Source: an uncultured Clostridia bacterium
GTDB lineage: Bacteria > Bacillota_A > Clostridia > Oscillospirales > Oscillospiraceae
NCBI GenBank assembly: GCA_947167435.1
Contig: CAMVIC010000100.1
Span: forward strand, 1 to 6,219
Length of the DNA stretch: 6,219 nt
Direction: 5' to 3'
Shown here: positions 1 to 5,771 of the stretch, one piece after another
How the letters are laid out: each line of letters opens with the position of its first letter
Numbering within the stretch: position 1 is the stretch's first letter
Notes under the pieces: model-generated
The model's input: the letters and a program-made list of their open reading frames with translations, nothing else
Database searches by the model: none
What the model was told of the DNA's origin: nothing
Program-made: the position numbers and the translations under genes

Positions 1-618
1 CAGCAGCCCCGTCCCCTGGGGGCCCATAAGCCCCTTGTGCCCCGGCATGGCAGTAAAGTCCGCCTGCCAGAGGGCCGGGCGCACCGGCAGCAGGCCGGCG
101 GATTGGGACGCGTCTACCACAAAGGGGATCTGCCGGGCGGCGCAGAGCGCGCCGATACGATCCACCGGCAGTACCGCGCCGAACACGTTAGACACCTGCA
201 GACACACGCAGGCCGCCGTCCCCGGGGTCAGGGCGTCGGAAAAGGCCTCCAGCCAACGATCCCCGTCGAAGATGGGGGCGCTGACCGGAACGAGCTCCGC
301 CCCCAGCCCCGTCAGCGTTCTGGTGACGGCGTTGTGCTCCAGGCCGGAGAGCACCACCCGGCTGCCTGGCCGCACCAGGGAGCGCAGGGCGATGTTCAAG
401 CCCTCCGTGGCGTTGGCGGTAAAGCAGACCTGCTCCGGCTCCAGGCCGAAGTACGCGGCCGCCGTTTTTCGGGTGCGGTATACGGTTTCCTCCGCCAGCG
501 CCGCGGCCGCGTGGCCGCCCCGGCCGGGATTGGCGCAGCGCCGAAGCGCCTGCACCACCGCCTGGGAGACCTGGGGCGGCTTCCGCATGGTGGTGGCGGC
601 ATTGTCCAGATAGATCAT
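1..618 (-). CDS. Cysteine desulfurase family protein (class V aminotransferase fold), C-terminal part outside window
   Basis: A PLP enzyme expected to remove sulfur (or selenium) from cysteine (or selenocysteine) and pass it on as an enzyme-bound persulfide in the cytosol. The visible 206 residues contain the family landmarks in order: N-terminal YLDNAATT (3-10), NATEGLN (69-75, PLP phosphate region), EHNAV (94-98, the His that stacks on PLP), VSN (142-144), VDASQSAG (168-175, Asp and Gln contacting PLP) and GHKGLMGPQGTG (193-204), where Lys195 should form the Schiff base. The GHKGL-GPQGTG wording and the pairing with DUF3343 resemble the EF2568-like subfamily (TIGR01977) more than housekeeping IscS. 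The ATG is supported by GAGGA eight bases upstream and by an ATGA overlap with the preceding gene, implying translational coupling. The catalytic cysteine loop and C-terminus lie beyond the left edge, so activity cannot be judged from this window. Family certain; subfamily and substrate inferred. Confidence 0.93.
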   Translation of the reverse strand, partial: MIYLDNAATTMRKPPQVSQAVVQALRRCANPGRGGHAAAALAEETVYRTRKTAAAYFGLEPEQVCFTANATEGLNIALRSLVRPGSRVVLSGLEHNAVTRTLTGLGAELVPVSAPIFDGDRWLEAFSDALTPGTAACVCLQVSNVFGAVLPVDRIGALCAARQIPFVVDASQSAGLLPVRPALWQADFTAMPGHKGLMGPQGTGLL

Positions 619-869
619 GGGTCTGTCCTCACAAAGCTTCCGTCGGCGCGGCGACGGTAACAGCCCACCCAGCGAACCCCGGAACGATCCAGCACCGTCT
701 GGGCCCGGGACCTGTCCTGCTCCCGCAGCGCCAGAGCGTAGGCGCAGCCGCCCGGGGCGATCTCCCGGGGCGCCCGCAGCAGACTGCAGCGGATCCCGGC
801 CTTTTGGAGCGCGTCTCTTCCCTTCTGCCCCGGGGTAACGGAGCGAAGCGTCAAATACAGATCATTCAT
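615..869 (-). CDS. DUF3343 family protein, putative sulfur/selenium carrier
   Basis: A small soluble protein of 84 residues. It has the DUF3343 pattern: a short N-terminal strand (YLTLRSV), a helix beginning PGQKGRDALQKAG, then a strand and APREIAPGGCAYALAL (33-48), with Cys42 in the position where the family keeps its conserved cysteine. DUF3343 is described as Se/S-carrier-like because it also occurs at the C-terminus of YedF-type proteins and next to cysteine desulfurases. Its stop overlaps the desulfurase ATG (ATGA), so the two are probably made together, with this protein accepting sulfur or selenium from the enzyme; that role is inference. The start is set by GGGAGGG seven bases upstream. 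The basic C-terminal tail (CYRRRADGSFVRTDP) is unusual but not diagnostic. No separate promoter is convincing, since the radC terminator lies only about 35 bp upstream. Confidence 0.82.
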   Translation of the reverse strand: MNDLYLTLRSVTPGQKGRDALQKAGIRCSLLRAPREIAPGGCAYALALREQDRSRAQTVLDRSGVRWVGCYRRRADGSFVRTDP

Positions 870-904
870 TTTGATCCCTCCCGGCCATACTATGCGGCGG
901 CGCG

Positions 905-950
905 AAAAAAAGACCCTTCCCCCGAAGGCTTTCGCAATCGGAAGAAGGGT
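905..950 (-). terminator. Intrinsic terminator downstream of radC
   Basis: Read on the minus strand, a stem ACCCTTC (950-944) pairs with GAAGGGT (919-913). After a 2x2 internal mismatch it continues with four more pairs (941-938 with 925-922) and closes on a 12-nt loop. The stem is followed, after a single C, by seven consecutive U residues (911-905). This is the layout of a rho-independent terminator. It lies about 50 bp after the radC stop codon and about 35 bp before the DUF3343 start, so it should separate, or partly separate, the vanZ-radC transcript from the desulfurase pair. Confidence 0.83.
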
Positions 951-998
951 GTCGAAGCATTGTCAAGGGCCGACCGCTGCAGATCCGACAACCGACCG

Positions 999-1700
999 TT
1001 ACAAATCCATCATATGGCTGGCCCGCATGGAGAGGTAGTTGCCGTCGCAGAGGATCATATGATCCGTCAGGATCACGTCCACCAGCCGCAGGGCCCGGAC
1101 GGCGTCCCGGGTGTACTCCAGATCGTCCAGGGAGGGGATCATCGTACCGGTGGTGTGGTTGTGGGCCAGCACCACCGTGGAGGCGTTGGCCATCAGAGCG
1201 GCCTCCGCCAGCTTGCGGAAGGGCAGGTTCACCGCATTCACCGCGCCCCGGCAGAGCTCGCGGCATTCGATCACCTTGCACTTCGCGTCCAGGGAGAGCA
1301 GCCAGCCCCGTTCCTCCCGCAGACCGGCGGATCTGGAAGCAAGGTACTCTCCCAGCTCCTGGGTGGAACGCAGAAAGACCTTGTTTTCGAAGCGGCTGTT
1401 CTCGCTTTTGCGCCAGAGCTCCCCCACCAGACGGATCAGCACGGCGCTGCGCTCCCCTACGCCGTGGACCCGGACAAGCTGGGCAATGGGGGCATCCAGC
1501 ACCCGGGAAAGGTCGCCGAACTCCTTCAGCAGGGCGTGGGCGATGGGATTGACGTCCCGCCGGGAGATCGCATAGCCGAGGAGCAGCTCCAGGGCTTCCA
1601 CGTCAGAGAACGCAGTTAGTCCGCCCCGCAGATAGGACGCAAGCAGACGCTGCCGGTGGCCGCTGTGGATATTTTCAGCTTTTTGTTCCGCTCCGTTCAC
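999..1700 (-). CDS. radC: RadC family JAB-domain protein
   Basis: A 233-residue member of the RadC family (UPF0758), of usual length. The N-terminal part has the family opening HSGHRQRLL (12-20) and a helical region with VEALELLLGYAI (34-45). A helix-hairpin-helix-like segment, VHGVGERSAVLIRLVGEL, spans 78-95. The C-terminal JAB/MPN domain keeps the metalloprotease-type metal motif: Glu130, His180-x-His182, seven residues, Ser190, two residues, Asp193. The common HNHPSG is HNHTTG here. The biological role of RadC is unsettled; the old link to DNA repair is weak, so the name reflects homology only. Translation starts at GTG, chosen because AAGGAG sits ten bases upstream. That start lies inside the end of the upstream VanZ-like gene (26-bp overlap), implying an operon. 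A strong terminator follows. Confidence 0.93.
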   Translation of the reverse strand: MNGAEQKAENIHSGHRQRLLASYLRGGLTAFSDVEALELLLGYAISRRDVNPIAHALLKEFGDLSRVLDAPIAQLVRVHGVGERSAVLIRLVGELWRKSENSRFENKVFLRSTQELGEYLASRSAGLREERGWLLSLDAKCKVIECRELCRGAVNAVNLPFRKLAEAALMANASTVVLAHNHTTGTMIPSLDDLEYTRDAVRALRLVDVILTDHMILCDGNYLSMRASHMMDL

Positions 1701-2121
1701 GGCTCCGTCTCTCCTTTCTGCGGCGCAGCAGGAGGAAAAGCCCCACCGCGGCCGCGACGCCCAGAAAATCCAGAAGGATGTCGCCCGCCTCTCCGCTCCT
1801 GCCGGGGGTATGACTCTGGATCAGCAGCTCGTCCACGCAGGCCACCCCGGCGGCCAGCGTCAGAGGAAGCAGGACGTTTCCCTTGCCCAGCAGCCGCCAT
1901 AAGCCGAAAAGCAGGCCGCCCAGGATGAAATACTCGAAAAAATGCGCCAGCTTGCGGACGAAGTGATGGGTTATTCCGGGAAAGAGTCGCCGCAGAAGCT
2001 CCAGGATGTACAGGCTCTCCTGGTTGGATTTCGACGCGGGCTTTGCAGATCGGAACATGATAAAGCCGATCCAAAGCAGCGTGACCGTAAAAGCGATCCC
2101 GCATTTCCAGCGTAACGACAC
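1675..2121 (-). CDS. VanZ-like family membrane protein
   Basis: A 148-residue integral membrane protein with about four predicted transmembrane helices (roughly 7-24, 62-79, 83-101 and 113-133) and an Arg/Lys-rich cytoplasmic tail (134-148). It shows the VanZ-domain pattern: a polar stretch after helix 1 with SNQES (32-36), the motif RKLAHFFEYFILG (56-68), and DELLIQSHTPGRSGEAGD (97-114), equivalent to the family's DE-Q-PGR-D signature. VanZ of Enterococcus gives low-level teicoplanin resistance, but most stand-alone VanZ-like proteins in Firmicutes have no known function, and nothing here points to a glycopeptide resistance cluster. The start codon is GTG, supported by AGGAGG eight bases upstream; a good promoter lies about 50 bp further upstream. 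It is the first gene of the pair with radC. Confidence 0.88.
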   Translation of the reverse strand: MSLRWKCGIAFTVTLLWIGFIMFRSAKPASKSNQESLYILELLRRLFPGITHHFVRKLAHFFEYFILGGLLFGLWRLLGKGNVLLPLTLAAGVACVDELLIQSHTPGRSGEAGDILLDFLGVAAAVGLFLLLRRRKERRSRERSGTKS

Positions 2122-2167
2122 AGCGGCTTCCTCCTGATGCAGTATAGTTATTTCTCTCTTCTACACC

Positions 2168-2196
2168 ATTCTATCACAAAACTCCGCTTCACGCAA
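2168..2196 (-). promoter_or_regulatory. Sigma-A type promoter for the vanZ-like/radC operon
   Basis: Read on the minus strand, TTGCGT (2196-2191) serves as -35 and TAGAAT (2173-2168) as -10, with a 17-bp spacer. The spacer is T-rich just before the -10. The expected start of transcription is near 2161, about 40 bases before the GTG codon. The -35 box lies only 11 bp from the -35 box of the oppositely oriented promoter. Confidence 0.72.
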
Positions 2197-2207
2197 GCTA
2201 TTTTCAA

Positions 2208-2236
2208 TTTACAAACATATTTCGCTGTGATATGAT
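2208..2236 (+). promoter_or_regulatory. Extended -10 promoter for the ABC transporter operon
   Basis: TTTACA (2208-2213) and TATGAT (2231-2236) are separated by 17 bp, and a TG one base before the -10 (2228-2229) makes it an extended -10 element. Transcription should start near 2243, giving a leader of about 80 nt before the ATG at 2322. The promoter faces away from the vanZ-like promoter across an AT-rich stretch, so both could share a regulator; none is encoded in the window. Confidence 0.75.
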
Positions 2237-2246
2237 ATAGTCACGG

Positions 2247-2283
2247 ACGCACGAACGGACGGCAGGGCGCCGTCTCTGTGCGT
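2247..2283 (+). other. Two-part hairpin in the leader of the ABC transporter mRNA
   Basis: An outer stem of six pairs (ACGCAC at 2247-2252 with GTGCGT at 2278-2283) encloses a small internal loop. Inside it is a GC-rich stem of six pairs (GACGGC at 2258-2263 with GCCGTC at 2269-2274) closed by a five-base loop. It would form almost at the 5' end of the predicted transcript. No U-tract follows, so it is not a terminator. It could stabilise the mRNA, or act as a palindromic DNA operator; the sequence alone does not decide. Confidence 0.5.
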
Positions 2284-2321
2284 ATTGAACTCCGAACCCG
2301 ATCAGAACAGGAGGTGCTCCC

Positions 2322-4157
2322 ATGGCTATGCCCGGCGGATTCGGCCCCCGCGGCTTTCTCACCGACGAGGAAAAGGAACACAAGCCGAAGCTCAGCAAGG
2401 CGCTTCTGGTGCGGATCCTTTCCTATCTGAAGCCCTATTGGCTGCAGTTTGTTCTGGTATTTCTCGCCATCCTGCTCTCCGCCACGGTGGGACTGCTGCC
2501 CTCCATCATCACCGGGCGCATCGTGGACGAAGCCCTGGTGGGGAAAAATATGAAGCTGCTGATCCAGCTCCTGCTGGCAGCCTTCGGCACCCTCACAGTC
2601 TCCCAGGTCATCGGCGTGCTGGAGAGCTACATCAACGCCTGGATTTCCCAGCGCATTATCTTCGACATGAAGAACCAGATGTACGACCACCTCCAGCATA
2701 TGCCCCACGCCTTCTTCACCTCGGAGCGGCAGGGCGACATCATTACCCGCATGAATACCGACATCTCCGGGGTCAGCTCCGTGATCTCCGGGACCCTGTC
2801 CAGCATTGTCAGCAATGTGGCCACGGTGGTGACCTCCCTGATCGCCCTATTCACCATGAGCTGGCAGCTGGCCCTGGTGGGGATGGTGGTCATTCCGCTT
2901 CTGATCCTCCCCACCCGCAGCGTGGGCCATACCCGCTGGAAGCTGCTGAGCCAGAGCCAGGCCAAAAACGACGAGATGAACCAGCTGATCAACGAGACCC
3001 TGTCCGTCAGCGGCTCCCTGCTGGTAAAGCTCTTTGCCCGGGAGGAGCTGGAATACGCCCGCTTTGTGGGGGTCAACGAGGAGCTCACCAGGCTGCACCT
3101 CAAGGAGCAGCGCTCCGGCAAGTGGTTCGGCGTAGTCATGGGAATGTTTACCCAGCTGGGGCCTCTGCTGATCTACTTCGCGGGGGGCTGGCTGATCATT
3201 GCCAAGTCGGACACCAGCCTCACCGTGGGCACCATCACCGCCACGGTAGCTCTGATCAACCGGCTCTACCGTCCGGTGCAGAGCCTGCTGAACATCCAGG
3301 TGGATTTCACCCGTTCCCTGGCCCTGTTCACCCGGATCTTCGACTACTTCGACATGGAGAACCCCATCGTCTGCAAGGACAACGGAAAGAAGCCGGACAT
3401 GAAGCACGCCGATATCCGCTGCGAGCACGTGGCCTTCTCCTACGACCCGGAAAAGCCTCTGTTGACCGACATTGACTTTACCGTTCCCGCCGGGAAGATG
3501 TACGCCATCGTGGGGCCCTCCGGCTCCGGCAAGTCCACGGTGGTGAATCTGATCCCGCGGCTCTACGACGTGCAGGGCGGCCGGGTGACGGTATGCGGCG
3601 TGGACGTGCGGGATATGGATCTCAAATACCTGCGCTCCAACATCGGCATGGTGACCCAGGAGAGCTATCTCTTCAACGGCACCATCCGGGAGAATCTGCT
3701 CTACGCCAAGCCGGAAGCCACGGACGAGGAGCTGGAGAACGTCTGCAAGATCGCCAATATCCACAGCTATATCGCCGCCCAGCCCGAGGGCTATGAGACC
3801 CTGGTGGGCAACCGGGGGCTGAAGCTCTCCGGCGGCGAGAAGCAGCGGCTGTCCATCGCTCGGGTGATTTTGAAGGATCCCAGCATACTGATCCTGGACG
3901 AGGCCACCTCCGCCCTGGATTCCATCTCGGAGAACGCCATCCAGGAGGCCCTGGAGCATCTGATGCAGGGCCGGACCAGCATCGTCATCGCCCACCGCCT
4001 TTCCACCATCCTCAAGGCCGACCGGATCCTGGTGGTGCAAAACGGCAAAATCGCCGAATCCGGCACCCACGAAAGCCTCCTCACCCAAAACGGCGTCTAC
4101 CGGGAACTGTACGAGACCCAGTTCCGCACCGTCCTGGACATGGAACAAAAAAACTGA
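2322..4157 (+). CDS. ABC transporter, fused permease and ATPase half-transporter (exporter type)
   Basis: A complete 611-residue half-transporter of the MsbA/MdlB/LmrA-like type, expected to dimerise in the cytoplasmic membrane and export a hydrophobic or amphipathic substrate with ATP. The membrane domain spans about residues 35-315, with six helices near 40-60, 78-100, 158-180, 182-198, 268-290 and 292-312. The nucleotide-binding domain follows: A-loop Tyr374, Walker A GPSGSGKST (398-406), Q-loop Gln446, signature LSGGE (502-506), Walker B ILILD (522-526), catalytic Glu527 and H-loop His558. All are canonical, so a homodimer with two working ATP sites is possible, and no partner half-transporter is present in the window. 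The ATG is fixed by AGGAGG seven bases upstream. A membrane-protein gene follows after 18 bp with no terminator, suggesting an operon. The substrate cannot be told from the sequence: lipid, peptide or drug are all possible. Confidence 0.96.
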   Translation: MAMPGGFGPRGFLTDEEKEHKPKLSKALLVRILSYLKPYWLQFVLVFLAILLSATVGLLPSIITGRIVDEALVGKNMKLLIQLLLAAFGTLTVSQVIGVLESYINAWISQRIIFDMKNQMYDHLQHMPHAFFTSERQGDIITRMNTDISGVSSVISGTLSSIVSNVATVVTSLIALFTMSWQLALVGMVVIPLLILPTRSVGHTRWKLLSQSQAKNDEMNQLINETLSVSGSLLVKLFAREELEYARFVGVNEELTRLHLKEQRSGKWFGVVMGMFTQLGPLLIYFAGGWLIIAKSDTSLTVGTITATVALINRLYRPVQSLLNIQVDFTRSLALFTRIFDYFDMENPIVCKDNGKKPDMKHADIRCEHVAFSYDPEKPLLTDIDFTVPAGKMYAIVGPSGSGKSTVVNLIPRLYDVQGGRVTVCGVDVRDMDLKYLRSNIGMVTQESYLFNGTIRENLLYAKPEATDEELENVCKIANIHSYIAAQPEGYETLVGNRGLKLSGGEKQRLSIARVILKDPSILILDEATSALDSISENAIQEALEHLMQGRTSIVIAHRLSTILKADRILVVQNGKIAESGTHESLLTQNGVYRELYETQFRTVLDMEQKN

Positions 4158-4175
4158 GCCACGCATGGAGAAAAC

Positions 4176-5546
4176 ATGGAACGATTGAAACATACCAGAC
4201 ACCGCACACTGCTGCTGGCGGTCATGCTGCTGATCGCAGCGTTTCTCACATATCTGAACGACCTGACGCCCCTCTTCGCGGACGACTTTTCCTACAGCAT
4301 CTCCTTTGTCACAATCAAGCCGATCCACAGTCTCGGTGAGCTGTTCCGCTCCCAATACCGCCACTATTTTGCCCTGAACGGCAGAAGCGTGGTGCATACG
4401 CTGGCGCAGGCGCTGCTCTGGCTGGGCAAGCCCGGCTTGAACGTCTGCAACGGGCTCGCCTTTCTCGGTCTCTGCCTGCTGATCTGTCGGCACGGGGCGG
4501 GTTCGCTGTCAAAAATCGGGCCTTTGCAGCTTTTGACTGTCTTTGCGGCCCTGTGGTTCCTGACGCCTCATTTCGCCGGAAGCTATCTCTGGGTGATGGG
4601 CGCCGCGAACTACCTGTACTCCCCCGCGATCATTTTGCTGTTCCTCCTTCCGTATCGCAACACCCTGGCTTCGGATCACCGGGAGGTGGAAAAGGCGCGG
4701 CCGCTGTTCGCCTTTCTGGGCTTGATCGGCGGGGTTTTGGCCGGATGGACCAATGAGAACACCAGTCTGGCGCTGATTGTGTGCGTCGCCGTGATCCTGC
4801 TGGTGAAACGGCTCCGCAAGGAACGCATCAGCCCATGGATGTGGACCGGGCTGCTGGGATGCCTGATTGGCAGCGCGATGCTGTTCCTCTCCCCCGGACA
4901 GGCAAAGCGTCTGGCCAACGCAGGCGGCTTTGGCGGCCTTTCTGTCTGGGTCGAACGCTTCTTCAGCATCAGCAAGTACGTGATTCGTTACCTCTGGCTC
5001 CCGATCCTGCTCTGGGCCGCAGCGGTCATCATCCTTGCGATCCAGTCACGCGGGGAGAAGGAACCGGGCGCTCCTGGGCTGTTTGCCCGCCTGACGCCTT
5101 CTTTGGTCTACGTCGTCGGCACCGGCGTCGCGGTGTACTCCATGATGGGCAGCCCGGAGTTTCCCGTCTGGACCTGGAGCAGTATCCTGGCCTTCTGTCT
5201 CTGCGCCGTTTTTTCCGCTCTGCGGGAGATCCGCCTCCCGGAGCAAAAAAGCCTGCGTTTCGGATCCGCGCTTTTCGCCTGCGTGCTCCTTGCCGCGATC
5301 GGCCTTCGGTTTTGGAAGGTCTCTCCCGAGATCTACAGGGTGCGTTCCGAATTCAAGGCCAGGGAAGCCCTGATCGCCGCCACACCTCCCTGCGCGAGCC
5401 TGACCGTCAGCGGAATTTCCACCGACTGCACCTACAGCAGCTACAGCCTCTTCCGGGAGCTTGGGCCGGACGGCTCGCAGTGGCCGAACACCTCGGTGGC
5501 GGTCTACTACGGCCTTTCGTCGATCATCGCGGAACCGACAGAGTGA
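4176..5546 (+). CDS. Polytopic membrane protein, DUF6056/GT-C-like family
   Basis: A 456-residue integral membrane protein with roughly ten to eleven hydrophobic helices (first at about 11-28, last at about 362-378) and a C-terminal domain of about 75 residues, probably outside the membrane. Right after helix 1 comes LFADDFSY (33-40), an acidic pair in the first outer loop, where GT-C glycosyltransferases carry their catalytic acid. Further landmarks are NGRS (68-71), WVMGAANYLYSP (139-150), GWTNENTS (190-197) and LSPGQAKR (238-245). The pattern fits the uncharacterised DUF6056 (DUF3329-like) proteins, whose reaction is unknown; a role in attaching sugars from polyprenyl-phosphate donors to cell-surface material is plausible but inferred. 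The start follows GGAG with five-base spacing. It sits 18 bp after the ABC transporter and probably shares its mRNA. Membrane topology is certain; family assignment is moderate. Confidence 0.72.
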   Translation: MERLKHTRHRTLLLAVMLLIAAFLTYLNDLTPLFADDFSYSISFVTIKPIHSLGELFRSQYRHYFALNGRSVVHTLAQALLWLGKPGLNVCNGLAFLGLCLLICRHGAGSLSKIGPLQLLTVFAALWFLTPHFAGSYLWVMGAANYLYSPAIILLFLLPYRNTLASDHREVEKARPLFAFLGLIGGVLAGWTNENTSLALIVCVAVILLVKRLRKERISPWMWTGLLGCLIGSAMLFLSPGQAKRLANAGGFGGLSVWVERFFSISKYVIRYLWLPILLWAAAVIILAIQSRGEKEPGAPGLFARLTPSLVYVVGTGVAVYSMMGSPEFPVWTWSSILAFCLCAVFSALREIRLPEQKSLRFGSALFACVLLAAIGLRFWKVSPEIYRVRSEFKAREALIAATPPCASLTVSGISTDCTYSSYSLFRELGPDGSQWPNTSVAVYYGLSSIIAEPTE

Positions 5547-5593
5547 CTGTCCCCCTTCTCAAGAGGCGACACAGAAAATTTACAAATCAGTGG

Positions 5594-5621
5594 TTGACAA
5601 ACCGAACAAACATGATATAAT
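5594..5621 (+). promoter_or_regulatory. Near-consensus sigma-A promoter of groESL
   Basis: TTGACA (5594-5599) and TATAAT (5616-5621) both match the sigma-70/sigma-A consensus exactly. The spacer is 16 bp, and an extended -10 TG lies at 5613-5614. Transcription should begin near 5627, inside the left arm of the CIRCE operator. Such a strong promoter needs a repressor to be heat-inducible, which fits HrcA control. Confidence 0.93.
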
Positions 5622-5657
5622 AGCTTAGCACTCAGAAATGCAGAGTGCTAAGCTATT
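5619..5657 (+). promoter_or_regulatory. CIRCE operator (HrcA binding site), with extended arms
   Basis: TTAGCACTC (5625-5633), nine bases, then GAGTGCTAA (5643-5651): a perfect match to the CIRCE consensus. The inverted repeat continues outwards without mismatch to 15 bp per arm (5619-5633 and 5643-5657), overlapping the last bases of the -10 box. Bound HrcA would cover the transcription start and block groESL until heat or misfolding stress titrates the GroEL that HrcA needs. hrcA itself is not in the window. Confidence 0.97.
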
Positions 5658-5664
5658 GCGTTTC

Positions 5665-5736
5665 CCGGCACTTTTCCGTGGCGCACGCTGTGCGCCGCTA
5701 CCGGCACTTCCCTGTGGCGCACACTGTGCGCCGCTA
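5665..5736 (+). repeat. Two adjacent 36-nt imperfect repeats, each with a GC-rich hairpin, in the groES leader
   Basis: Unit 1 (5665-5700) and unit 2 (5701-5736) abut with no gap and agree at 32 of 36 positions. The four differences are three transitions in the CACTT-CC part and one in the hairpin loop. Each unit holds the palindrome GGCGCAC-n3-GTGCGCC, extended by a G-U and a G-C pair to nine pairs (5678-5686 with 5690-5698; 5714-5722 with 5726-5734). The loop is GCT in unit 1 and ACT in unit 2; all stem bases are unchanged. The block lies in the untranslated leader, after CIRCE and before an AU-rich stretch leading to the groES ribosome binding site. No U-tract follows, so these are not terminators. 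It may be a dispersed palindromic repeat of the genome or a leader element; the window cannot tell. Confidence 0.85.
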
Positions 5737-5771
5737 CTGAAACTCATAAATAATTTTAAGGAGGCATTCCT

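Noticed and set aside
35..660. Two overlapping plus-strand open frames opposite the cysteine desulfurase
   Set aside because: The minus-strand frame carries all PLP-binding motifs. The plus-strand products look like random translations of GC-rich DNA.
887..892. TAGTAT on the minus strand as a -10 box before DUF3343
   Set aside because: Transcription would begin on top of the ribosome binding site (876-882), and there is no fitting -35 box.
961..966. TTGACA on the minus strand after the radC stop, as a -35 box for the DUF3343-desulfurase pair
   Set aside because: At 16-18 bp spacing the sequence is part of the terminator stem (CTTCCG-like) with no -10 resemblance.
804..1619. A 271-codon plus-strand open frame opposite radC
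   Set aside because: It lies antisense to a clear RadC gene, runs through the terminator and DUF3343 start, and its product is His/Gln/Gly-rich with no family resemblance.
1675..2121. Glycopeptide-resistance gene
   Set aside because: Only the VanZ-like domain is shared. No vanA/B, vanH, vanX or vanRS-type gene is nearby, and stand-alone VanZ-like proteins are common in Firmicutes.
2847..4493. A 548-codon open frame on the minus strand, opposite the ABC transporter and the start of the next gene
   Set aside because: It mirrors a well-supported transporter gene, has a composition typical of antisense frames in GC-rich codons (many His, Gln, Val, Gly), no known motif, and crosses two real genes. 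It is a shadow.
5548..5571. Possible terminator after the DUF6056-like gene
   Set aside because: The stem is interrupted (four pairs, a mismatch, two pairs, a bulge, three pairs), and what follows is AAAATTT, not a U-tract. No convincing terminator is seen before the groESL promoter.
5665..5736. CRISPR-like array
   Set aside because: There are only two units, directly abutting with no spacers, and the palindrome sits inside the unit. It is a tandem duplication, not a CRISPR.
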